Source of the DNA: Mastigamoeba balamuthi | Taxonomy: Eukaryota > Evosea > Mastigamoebida > Mastigamoebidae | DNA: 42,392 bases | Direction: 5' to 3' | Assembly (NCBI GenBank): GCA_902651635.1 | Contig: CACRSC010000002.1 | Span: 732,472 to 774,863, forward strand | Position numbers and translations under genes: made by a program | The notes under the pieces: generated by a model | The model's database searches: none | What the model was told of the DNA's origin: nothing | What the model saw: only the letters and a program-made list of their open reading frames with translations | In this document: positions 1 to 8,763 of the stretch, in pieces | Layout of the letters: each line of letters starts with the position of its first letter | How positions within the stretch are numbered: position 1 is the first letter of the stretch

Positions 1-610
1 GCGCAGCGCTGCTGTGGCGCCTGTGGAGCTCCGCCAGCCGGTGCGGGGACCTCAGGGGCACGGCTGCGGGCCTCGCGGGGGCCCCGAGGCCCGGGATGCA
101 CCTGCGCAGCTGCTGCTCGAGCGCCGGCAGCGCGGAGCCCTCGGGCACCGCAGCAGCAGAGAAGGCAACGCAGCCCGCGCTGTTCCTGCGCGCCAGCCGC
201 CGCCTGCCCGTCGCCCGCGGGTCGTCGCGGGCCAGCGGGGGCTCGGCGGGCGCCGCCCCCGAGGGCTCCGCGGAGCCCGCGAGGCCCGGGATGCAGCGCC
301 GCAGCTGCGCGTCGAGGCGGCCCAGTGCGCTCCCGGGCGCTGCGGCGCTGCCCGCGGGCCCGCAGTCGGCAGAGGACCTGCGGGGCCTGTCGCAGCGCTC
401 GCGGAGCGAGTCGTGCAGGGCGCAGGCGCCGGGGCAGAGGCCCGCGGGGTCCGCGAGGGTCTCGCAGGGCTCCGGGGGCTCGCGGGGCGCCAGGGGCGTC
501 TCCGACTGCGCGGGAGAGTTTCGGTTACTCTAGGGGGCAGAGGGCGGGGCGCGAATCGCGTGGCGCACGGGGCGCAGGAGGACCTGTGCGAGCGGTCGCG
601 TGGTGGCCAT
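1..610 (-). CDS. Unrecognised gene, 5' part only (runs off window)
   Basis: Two exons read on the minus strand: 610-569 (14 codons from ATG at 610) and 505-1, joined in phase 0 by a 63-nt GT-AG intron (GTGCGC donor at 568, CAG acceptor at 508-506). The second exon stays open for about 168 codons to the window edge with strongly G/C-biased third positions, which no plus-strand reading explains better. The protein is rich in Ala, Pro, Arg and Cys. It carries a repeated motif of the form L-D/E-x-Q-L-R-R-C-I-P-G-L, seen twice about 70 residues apart. I recognise no family. The intron contains a GATTCGCGCC-type stretch resembling other introns in the window. The gene could equally begin at an upstream in-frame codon, but the ATG at 610 fits the exon exactly. 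Confidence 0.5.
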
Positions 611-908
611 TGGCTCCCCGGTGGCGGTTTTCCCGTTGCGATAGCGGGATTTTTCTGAAACCGAAATCAGAGGGAAGATCGCAGGAACGCGGATATCTTG
701 GCGGTCAACCCCCACAGCCAGCAGGCCGTGAGCGACGACACTGAACACATAGTCTTACTGTGGTACGACATTCCCCATCCTCCATCGCACAATTCTTCCA
801 CAGAAAGAATCTGGCTGTGGGAATCTCTCCAGATTTGTCCTGAGTGCACTGCTGCTGCAGTATCGACAGGCACAGTCTGTTGGTGGGTCGGCACCCAGAG
901 AGCGTCAG
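611..908. other. Intergenic, divergent promoter region
   Basis: This spacer lies between the minus-strand gene starting at 610 and the plus-strand nitroreductase gene starting at 909, so it should carry both promoters. A pair of inverted TTTTCCCG / CGGGATTTTT stretches at about 629-655 resembles an E2F-like site. No coding exon is apparent. Confidence 0.35.
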
Positions 909-2151
909 ATGGAGAGAATCACGGTGGACAGCAGTGCTTGTGTGCGGTGCGGCCTGTGCGTGCGGGACTGCCCCGCTGGCGTCCTCTCGCTGCCCTCTGA
1001 CGGGCAGGTGCCCCACTGCGTCGCCCCGGAGGGCTGCATCTCCTGCGCCCACTGCGTCGTACGATGCCCTCCCCACCTCTCCCACTGTGCCTGCGGCTGT
1101 GAGGGTACCAGGGTACCCTCGTGCTCTGCCCCCCGTGTGTGTGGTCCTCTGTTCAGTCCTCGTGCGACTGGGCCCTGCGGCTTCAATTGCCTCGCAAACT
1201 CGCCACACCAAAAGCGGCAACACAACGCCTGTACACGTGCGCGCGGGTTGTTCATTTCCCGCTCAGGGATCAGTGGTGCAGTCTGAGGGCCCACAATGCT
1301 GAGTACTGGCTGTACTAACAGCACCACTTGTATCCCGAGCAGTGCGTGTGCCCCACAGGGGCGCTGAGGCTCAAGGGGCTCAGGGACGAGAGCGTGGTGG
1401 CCAAGAGCGCGAGCCCTGCCAGCAGGGAGCAGGTGGCAGCGCTCGTCCGCGAGCGCAGGTCAGTGCGGCAGTTCCGCCCCGAGCCCCTGCCCCACAGCGT
1501 CATCCACGACCTCCTCGCCACCTCCTGCTCGGCCCCCACCGGCGGCAACGCGCGCGACGTCAAGTACGTCCTCGTCGAGAAGCCCGAGCTGCTGGCCGAG
1601 ATGCGCATTCTCTGCTGTGCGCCCAAATCAATTGATTCGCGCCCTCTGGCTCACCGCCGCGCTGCAGGCGACGCGATGAGGATGATGGCCGATGCGGACC
1701 CGATGCTCAAGGCCGAGGTCGACGCGATGGTCCAGGCTGTGGCCGGGGGCCGCGACGAGGTGCTGCGCGGGGCGCCGCAGCTGCTGGTGGCCCACACGAC
1801 GTGCCCGCCGCACTCGACGCACACAAGCGCCATGGCGGACATCGACCTGGCCGTCGCCCTCGAGACGGTGGAGCTCGCCGCGGTGGCGATGGGCGTGGGC
1901 ACGTGCTGGGCGGGCACCGTCATCCTATCGTACATCGCCAGTCCGGCGATGCAGGAGGTCCGCTCGTTGGGGCGCCTCGCCCCTCGGCCGTGCCCTCTCC
2001 GCTCTGGTTCTCACAGGCGAATGGCGCGCAGATGTTCGAGAGGCTCGGGGTGCCCAAGGGCAGCAGGGTCCAGGCGCTGCTGCTGGGGAAGCCTGCTGTG
2101 CGTTATGCCAGGGCTGTTGTCCGCGAGGCGCCCCAGATTGTCATTCACTGA
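909..2151 (+). CDS. Ferredoxin-nitroreductase fusion, copy 1
   Basis: Predicted exons 909-1058, 1343-1616, 1668-1957 and 2032-2151 give a 277-residue protein. Residues 1-58 form a bacterial-type 2[4Fe-4S] ferredoxin: CVRCGLCVRDCP at about 11-22, and a second CxxCxxCxxxCP whose last cysteines are completed across intron 1. The rest is an FMN-dependent nitroreductase: RRSVRQF near the start of the domain, the SAPTGGN flavin-contact stretch and a GVGTCWAG motif near the end. The family moves electrons from reduced ferredoxin-like clusters to nitro compounds, quinones or flavins; in Giardia and Entamoeba such fusions are linked to metronidazole activation. It acts in the cytosol; no targeting signal is visible. 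Intron 2 (51 nt) is divisible by three and free of in-frame stops, so an isoform retaining it is possible. First of four tandem paralogues. Confidence 0.93.
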
Positions 2152-2513
2152 GGTACCGTGTTGCTCGAGAACACCAAGTGCCACCAGTGAGTGGGCGTAT
2201 GTGGCGGGGATGCAAGACAACCGCATTCATGCCCACCACACTGCACCATAAATGCAATTGTGAAATGCAGTTGTGTGGTCATCGCTGGCTGCACATCAAA
2301 GAGCATTAGTATCATCACAGTTTTCTGATAACATCCTCTGTGGGAGGCCAGAAGACACTACAGGCACAAGGCACACGAGGGGCACAGAGCTCCAGATACA
2401 CTTTTCTCAGATCTTTAGATTCATTTCAGGCATTTGATCGAACCCACCCGGTACTGTATCCCAATTCAGTGTCCCCAGTTTGCATTAGTGCAAGTGAACA
2501 GCCTCGAGACCCA
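2152..2513. other. Spacer between nitroreductase copies 1 and 2
   Basis: About 360 bp of non-coding DNA, AT-richer than the genes. It should hold the 3' UTR of copy 1 and the promoter of copy 2. I see no repeat, RNA gene or convincing ORF. An in-frame upstream codon exists for copy 2 but is not conserved in the other copies. Confidence 0.5.
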
Positions 2514-3768
2514 ATGGAGACAATCACGGTGGACAGCAGTGCCTGCGTGCGGTGCGGCCTGTGCGTGCGGGACTGCCCCAATGGCGTCCTGGCGCTGCCC
2601 ACGGACGGGCAGGTGCCCCACTGCGTCGCCCCGGGCTGCATCTCCTGCGCCCACTGCGTCGTACGTCCGCAGCTCATGGCGCATTCCTTTCCTTCCCTGC
2701 CAGCACGTCTGCCACCACGGGCTGGGATCCCTTATGCTGCGCAGCCGAGAACGCAGTACACTGTGGGTACTGTCGGGGCGCTGAGTTGAACTGTTCTTTT
2801 CGGTTGCCTGCAAAGTTCACCCCCAGAACGGGCATTGGCGTTCGTTTGGTGCACGTGCGCTTTTGTTGGCACAGCACCACTCCAATTGCGATACATTGTC
2901 CGGGCCACTGAATTGCGCTGGTCCAGCACCCTGGTACTTTGGGTGATCTCTCACTCGGGTGCCGCTGCCTGCTCCGCCCAGTGCGTGTGCCCCACAGGGG
3001 CGCTGAAGCTCAAGGGGCTCAAGGACGAGAGTGTCGTGGCCAAGAGCGCGAGCCCCGCCAGCAGGGAGCAGGTGGCAGCCCTCGTCCGCGAGCGCAGGTC
3101 TGTGCGGCAGTTCCGCCCCGAGCCCCTGCCCCACAGCGTCATCCGCGACCTCCTCGCCACCTCGTGCGCGGCCCCCACCGGCGGCAACATCCGCGACATC
3201 AAGTACATCGTGGTCGAGAAGCCCGAGCTGCTCTCCGAGATGCGGAGCCTGTGCTGTGCGCCCAAATCAATTGATCTGCGCCCTCGCGCTCACCTCTGCA
3301 CTTCAAGCGACGCGATGAAGATGATGGCTGCCGTCGACCCGATCCTGAAGCCGGCGATCGGGGCGATAGTCGCGTCGATGGAGGAGGGCCGTCGCGACGA
3401 GGTGCTGCGCGGGGCGCCGCAGCTGCTGGTGGCCCACACGACGAGCGTCCTGCACTCGACGGCGATGGCGGACATCGGCCTGGCTGCCGCCCTCGAGACG
3501 GCGGAGCTGGCGGCCGTCGCGATGGGCGTGGGCACGTGCTGGGCGGGCTTCATCATCCTCGGGTACAACATCAGCCCCGCGATGCAGGAGGTCCGCTGCC
3601 TCCCCATTCCCCACTCCTCCTGCCGCAGTGGGCTCACGGGCTGGACAGATGTTTGCGAGGCTCGGAGTGCCCAAGGGCAGCAGGGTCCAGGCGCTGATGA
3701 TAGGGAAGCCTGCCGTGCAGTACCCGCGTTCCGTTGTCCGCGAGGCGCCCGAGATAGTCTTCCACTGA
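2514..3768 (+). CDS. Ferredoxin-nitroreductase fusion, copy 2
   Basis: Predicted exons 2514-2660, 2982-3250, 3308-3590 and 3649-3768 encode 272 residues. Both [4Fe-4S] motifs are complete (CVRCGLCVRDCP, then CISCAHCV followed by CVCP across intron 1), and the nitroreductase domain keeps RRSVRQF, APTGGN and GVGTCWAG. The start is set by alignment with the sister genes: each begins with a short M-E/D-x-I/V-x-V-D-S-S leader. Intron 2 departs from its paralogues. The usual donor (GTGCGC at 3256) with the only nearby acceptor gives a frameshift, so I place the donor five bases upstream (GTGCTG at 3251), which restores frame. The resulting 57-nt intron is also readable through in frame. The enzyme probably has the same ferredoxin-fed reductase role as copy 1, with a possibly different substrate range. 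Confidence 0.92.
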
Positions 3769-4464
3769 CAATGAGCGCATGCTGTGCTCATGCACCCACG
3801 CAGAGAACAATCAACAGTGAGAGTGCTGTGTCTTGTCCTCAGTCTTCAGGGTCGTGAAGGGGCACTTGAACCATTCTCTGAGGGGTACGGTGCTGCTGGC
3901 ACAGCTAGTGGTTTCAAGGTAATAGCCTCAGGGCGCCCCAGAAGCCTTCACAGGTGGTGCTGACCATGGGGCAGCGTGGGTAGGTGCAGGGGCACAGGGC
4001 GGATCGCATTCCCACGTTGGCAGATAGTTGGACGCAAAGCCCACGGACGCAGTGGCGATGAGTCGAGAGAATCTGTGTCCGCATCATCCAAGAGCTGGAA
4101 GAGGTCTTCGGGGCGCCCCAGAGCACATGCCACATGAACCCAGCAAGCACATCAGATGGCAGTGTGACCACGTGCTGCATAGTCATTGAGTGCTGCCCTA
4201 GTCATGGTCAATCTGTGCACAATCTCATTCTCTGATATCGTGGTGAACCAAGAGAGACAGGAAGGAGATGAACATGATGCAGTCAAGTCCTCTCCTGTAG
4301 ATAATGAGAATCAATTGCTGTGATTTAATTGTAATGATTTAATTGATTTGGTAGTAAATCAACATATAATTTCGAGTTATCATTCATTCTGCACGATTGG
4401 AATGAGTACTTGACCAATAAAGACAAAAACTACAATTCTCATTGGTGGAGACTCCTGATAATAT

Positions 4465-4530
4465 CTGTGGAAATAGAAATAGAAATATATTTGGTCACCC
4501 ATTCCACTACCAGTGGGGATAAGCCCTTGC
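4465..4530 (-). mobile_element. 3' end fragment of a non-LTR retrotransposon
   Basis: A run of about 31 bases here (ggtcacccattc.. to ..ataagcc, 4493-4525) is nearly identical to 11878-11911, the 3' end of the retrotransposon remnant at 11845-12900. Both copies abut an A-rich simple repeat, (gaaata)n here and (tagaa)n there, as expected for the tail of a minus-strand element. Only the extreme 3' end is recognisable, consistent with a 5'-truncated insertion. Confidence 0.6.
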
Positions 4531-5099
4531 AGGCCAGGGGAGCCCTGATATTTATGTGGTCCAATAGCATTTTTATGGTGCAGGTAATGGTGCTAATAGT
4601 TCTAATCTCTGTATCTGACTTTCTAACATTCAACCATATAACAATAATTACCCTTCATTTGTTATTGTAATATGTGAAAGATGTAGAAACGAGATACAGC
4701 TGCAGTCCTCATTGGCGTGCAGGCGATTCCTGATAGTTCTTACACTCTTACAGCTGGGGCTCTGCATGTGGTGCATAAGAATTCAAACAATCTATATCTC
4801 AAATGCAACATTCAATTTTCAGATGATCCCCATGCACTTAATGCAACCACTCGTTCTGTACTCCCACTACTGTTTGCAGAGACTTGATATCCAATGGTAG
4901 GAGGAGCACAGGGCACTGGCCAAGAAAGAGCTAGTATTCAAACAACAATGCTATCAATCTGTGGGATTGTGCAGCATTGCTTGCTGCTATGTAGTACACA
5001 CTGTCATATCTATATTCTCTACAAAGAACAGTGCATGTACTTTACTACATGCCACTTTGCACATTCACTACATTGTGTAGTTGATGTACTTCCACACAG

Positions 5100-5540
5100 T
5101 CTGCTAGAAGGCCAAAAAAGATCAAGAATAATGAGATCCCTCTTACCGAGTTTGGAGCTCCCTTCCTGGTTGCAAGCACCCTTTTGACTCTTGAACGTTT
5201 ACATCACTTTATGAACAACTACATGAGACAGCTGAGAGGATCAAGGACAAGACCCTATTTGAGAAGAGGACCGGCCATGCTTTCAAACACATCATTTCTG
5301 CTACAGAGGGCAGGTAACTCATTCCGCCCTCTTAAGTCCAACCTGTTTTCTCACAAAGAGGCATGGTGTGAGTGCCTCATTACGAACACTTCCTTTGTTG
5401 AGAATGGCCGGCCATACCTTTTCCCAGAGACACTCTCTATGCAGGTCTGGGTTTGCAACAAGATCGCATCTGGTATCTACAAGCTCAGCGAGGTTACAGA
5501 GAAGCTTGGAAAGCTCCTCCCCCAGTCCAAGGCAAAGTAA
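5100..5540 (+). CDS. Doubtful open frame in spacer
   Basis: An open frame of 146 codons plus stop follows an ACACAG splice-acceptor-like site. The predicted peptide has a plausible mixed composition and ends in a Lys-rich tail. It lacks the GC-rich codon usage of every secure gene here and has no initiating exon that I can find. It could be a last exon, a relic of a transposable element or chance. I do not recognise the protein. Confidence 0.18.
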   Translation, partial: SARRPKKIKNNEIPLTEFGAPFLVASTLLTLERLHHFMNNYMRQLRGSRTRPYLRRGPAMLSNTSFLLQRAGNSFRPLKSNLFSHKEAWCECLITNTSFVENGRPYLFPETLSMQVWVCNKIASGIYKLSEVTEKLGKLLPQSKAK

Positions 5541-5784
5541 CATGGTCAAATTGTCGTGAGACACACTTTCTAGGCCCTCAAGTGGGCAGAAACTGACCTG
5601 ATGGTTTGGCTGTGGCATCCATCAGGTTGGTCAACCTGACTGACCTGACTGATTCACATACACTAAGGGAGACAACCTGTTCCTCATCCAACGTCACAGC
5701 AGATTCAACATTAGATAATCTCCGGGCCCACACCTCAAACAACGGAAAAACCCAGACCCAACGAAGAGCGGTCTCAGAAACCAC

Positions 5785-5821
5785 AGAGACAAGAGACAGA
5801 GAGAGAGAGAGAGACAGAGAG
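5785..5821. repeat. GA/GACA microsatellite before copy 3
   Basis: A purine-only run of GAGA and GACAGA units ends at the base before the ATG at 5822. It lies in the presumed 5' UTR and may act as a GAGA-like promoter tract or be neutral. Confidence 0.8.
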
Positions 5822-6904
5822 ATGGACACCATAGCGGTGGACAGCAGCCTCTGCGTCAGGTGCGGCCTCTGCGTGCGCGACTGCCCCATGGGCATCATCG
5901 CGCTGCCCCCCGACGGCCAGGTGCCCCGCTGCGTGGCCCCCAGCTGCATCGCCTGCGACCACTGCGTCGTACGCACCCGCCGCTGGCCTCATCGCGAAAA
6001 GCCAGATATTTGTCTCGATTCAAACCCTGATTCGCACTATCTGGCAACGAATCCCGGAATCTTGCGACGAGGGCAGTGCGTGTGCCCCACAGGGGCGCTG
6101 AGGCTCAAGGGGCTCAGGGACGAGAGCGTGGTGGCCAAGAGCGCGAGCCCCGCCAGCAGGGAGCAGGTGGCAGCCCTCGTCCGCGAGCGCAGGTCTGTGC
6201 GGCAGTTCCGCCCCGAGCCCCTGCCCCACAGCGTCATCCGCGACCTCCTCGCCACCTCCTGCTCCGCCCCCACCGGCGGCAACATGCGCCCCGTCAGCTA
6301 CGTCGTGGTCGAGAAGCCCGAGCTGCTCTCCGAGATGCGCCATCTATGCTGTGCGCCCAAATCAATTGATTTGCGCCCTCACTGACACGCTTTCTGCTGC
6401 AGGCGAAGCGCTCAGGAAAATCGCGGCTGCAGACTCGGCGCTGAGACCCAGGATGGAGGGGCTGCTCAAGGCAGTGGAGGCGGGCCATGACGTGGTGCTG
6501 CGCGGGGCGCCGCAGCTGCTGGTGGCCCACGCGCCCAGCGGCCAGCACACGGCCGCGATGGCGGACATCGACCTGGCCATCGCCCTAACAACGGCGGAAC
6601 TGGTGGCCGTGTCGATGGGCCTGGGCACGTGCTGGAACGGCTTCGTCATGCTCTCGTACAACACGAGCCCCGCGATGCAGGAGGCGCGTCTCCCCCGTGC
6701 ACTGTCTGAGTGCCTGTGTGCTTGGGGATAAGCGGGCCCAGGCCTCACCTGCGCTGCTGCGTGTGTCTGCTGTGTGCCGTGCAGCTGTTCGAGAGGCTCG
6801 GGGTGCCCAGGGGCAGCAGGATCGAGGTCCTCATGATCGGTACTCCTGCCGTGCAGTACGCGCGTGCAGTCGTCCGCGACCCGCCCACGATTGTCTTCAA
6901 CTGA
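5822..6904 (+). CDS. Ferredoxin-nitroreductase fusion, copy 3
   Basis: Predicted exons 5822-5968, 6077-6350, 6403-6683 and 6785-6904 encode 273 residues. The ferredoxin part has CVRCGLCVRDCP and CIACDHCV plus CVCP across intron 1; the nitroreductase part has RRSVRQF, SAPTGGN and GLGTCWNG, with Asn where copies 1 and 2 have Ala before the final Gly. Intron 1 is 108 nt, divisible by three and without a stop, so the two exons are open in one frame through it. Intron 2 carries the AATCAATTGATT palindrome. Intron 3 starts with GC (GCGCGT) where sister genes start with GTGCGT or GTCCGC; alignment leaves no other donor, so this is a GC-AG intron. Copy 3 and copy 4 share substrate-side residues (LGTCWNG, LGTYWNG) that set them apart from copies 1 and 2. 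Confidence 0.92.
6684..6784 (+). other. GC-AG intron in nitroreductase copy 3
   Basis: The intron reads GCGCGT at its 5' end and TGCAG at its 3' end. The flanking exon sequence (MQE then LFERLGVP) aligns exactly with the three paralogues, where the same junction uses a GT donor. Confidence 0.8.
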
Positions 6905-7185
6905 GGAGCACGCGCTGCTTCGCTGTTAGCGGTGGCCCGCCCCCGCTGGCAGGTTGCAGCCGCGTGCCTATGTCTCCTTCGAGCCCAGAGCCCCTGTGGC
7001 GTTCATTTCGGTGCTCAGCAGGCCAAAGCCCCACAGATGACGTTTTTTCCTTTAGGAGCCGTGAATCTCTGAGTCATAATTGGATGAACGATCAACTCAC
7101 CAATTCGGACACCAAAAAGCGGGGTTTTTTCTGTGCTGGGACTCAGTTTGGTAAGAAGCAACAGAAGAGCACAGAACAGCCCAGC

Positions 7186-8439
7186 ATGTCGATGGAGAAG
7201 GTCACGATCGTGGTGGACAGCAGTGCCTGCGTGCGGTGCGGCATGTGTGTGCGGGACTGCCCCAATGGCGTCCTGGCGCTGCCCTCGGACGGGCAGGTGC
7301 CCCACTGCGTCGCCCCGGAGGAGTGCATCTCCTGCGCCCACTGTGTTGTACGTGCTCGGGGCAATCCCTCCACCCCATCGCCACTATCACCGCGAAGCTA
7401 CCAGTGCTCCTTTACTGCGGATTTAGGAATTTGTTCGGGAAATATGAGTGGGGCAACAGAAAACGGGAGCCACGCGACTCACTTGAGTGTGATGGTTATA
7501 AATATGCGGCAGGGAACCCATGTCACCTGTAGGAATCACACTTTTCTGGGTGGTGCTTGAGACGCGCCGTGCTGGCCATTTCGGTCCACTGCATTCAAGT
7601 AATTGCTCATTCTCTCGCCACTAGTGCGTCTGCCCCACGGGGGCGCTGAGGCTCAAGGGGCTCAAGGACGATAGCATCGTGCCCAAGCTCGCCAATCCGG
7701 CCAGCAGGGAGCAGGTGGCAGCGCTCGTCCGCGAGCGCAGGTCTGTGCGGCAGTTCCGCCCCGAGCCCCTGCCCCACAGCGTCATCCGCGACCTCCTCGC
7801 CACCTCCTGCTCCGCCCCCACCGCCGGGAATTCGCGTAACGTCAACTACGTCGTGGTCGAGAAGCCCGAGCTGCTGGCTGAGATTCGCGTTGTGTGCTGT
7901 GAGCCTCTTTTCCAATTGATTTGCACCCAATTGACCACTTTCTGCTGCAGGCGACGCGATGAGGAAAATCGCGGCTGCGGACTCACCGATAAGGTCCGCG
8001 CTGGAGGGGCTGCTCAAGGCAGTGGAGGCCGGCAATGACGTGTTGATGCGTGGAGCACCGCAGCTGCTGGTGGCCCACGCCCCCGTCTGCGGTCCCACGG
8101 CAGACGTCGACCTGGCCATCGCCCTGACGACAACGGAGCTGATGGCGGCGTCCATGGGCCTGGGCACCTACTGGAACGGCATTGTCTTCCACACGTACAG
8201 CATGAGCCCCGAGATGCAGGAGGTGCGTCTGCTCCCTTCAAGTTGCCTGCATTCTGTTTGCCCTACAGGGCCAGCTCACCTTTGCTGATGCTGCGCTGTG
8301 TCTGCTGTGTTCCTTGCAGCTGTTCGAGAAGCTCGGGGTGCCCAGGGGCAGCAGGATCGAGGTCCTCATGATCGGAAAGCCCGCCGTCAAGTACGCCCGC
8401 GCCGTCGTCCGCGACCCGCCCAAGATTGTCTTCAACTGA
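7186..8439 (+). CDS. Ferredoxin-nitroreductase fusion, copy 4
   Basis: Predicted exons 7186-7347, 7625-7898, 7951-8222 and 8320-8439 encode 275 residues (273 if the second in-frame ATG at 7192, which matches the sister leaders better, is used). The iron-sulfur ligands are all present (CVRCGMCVRDCP; CISCAHCV then CVCP). The nitroreductase domain has RRSVRQF, SAPTAGN (Ala replacing the first Gly of the TGGN stretch) and GLGTYWNG, with Tyr replacing the usual Cys. These changes lie in flavin-contact regions and may shift substrate choice. Intron 2 has a diverged palindrome (CAATTGATT). The intergenic leader contains a TGACGT element near 7037 and a GGGGTTTTTT tract near 7122. It is the last member of the array and converges on the RGS gene. 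Confidence 0.92.
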
Positions 8440-8605
8440 GGCTGCTCGCTCCCCGCCCCACGCACGTGCATGGATCAGTGAGCCCCCGCTCTCCCCACCT
8501 CGAAGTGTTTTCACCGCTGATGGATCTGAACGACTGTCTGGTTTGTCTGCGACTGTCTCTGGTGTGCGAAGACGCATACTGTGCACTAGTGCGCGTCGCG
8601 TGGTG

Positions 8606-8636
<31 letters not shown>

Positions 8637-8763
8637 TGCGGTGCTTGCTCTGTCTGTGTGCGTGTGGGTTTTGTGCTGCTGTGGCTGCCGGGATGTATAC
8701 GAGTCGTCGCTGCTCTGTAGTGTGAAAATCAGTTGACTGGCACGGGAAGCGCGGCCGTGAGTG
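8440..8763. other. Convergent 3' spacer
   Basis: This spacer separates the 3' ends of nitroreductase copy 4 and the RGS gene. It contains a (TGTGCC)5 minisatellite at 8606-8635 and no coding exon. Confidence 0.6.
8606..8635. repeat. (TGTGCC)5 short tandem repeat
   Basis: Five perfect six-base units lie between the two convergent genes. Confidence 0.85.

Larger units (their letters stand above)
3769..5821. other. AT-rich spacer between copies 2 and 3
   Basis: About 2 kb without a convincing gene. It contains a short retrotransposon-tail fragment (about 4465-4530), a weak ORF ending at 5540 and a GA-rich microsatellite directly before copy 3. A 13-base run, ggggcgccccaga (first base a at the first site), occurs at about 3927 and 4108, so part of 3.9-4.2 kb may be decayed GC-rich coding DNA. 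The rest is low-GC sequence in which I see nothing. Confidence 0.5.

Noticed and set aside
14-744. Overlapping plus-strand frames of 139-214 codons
   Set aside because: They are low-complexity Arg/Gly/Ala peptides with non-ATG starts and mirror the minus-strand exon, which has a clean splice junction and better codon bias.
3256-3307. Canonical GTGCGC donor for intron 2 of nitroreductase copy 2
   Set aside because: With the only acceptor available it shifts the frame into a stop; the upstream GTGCTG donor restores the paralogue alignment.
3914-4186. Minus-strand frame of 90 codons
   Set aside because: No codon bias, no similarity to neighbours and no splice context. The repeated ggggcgccccaga may indicate decayed duplicated DNA, but this is too weak to call.
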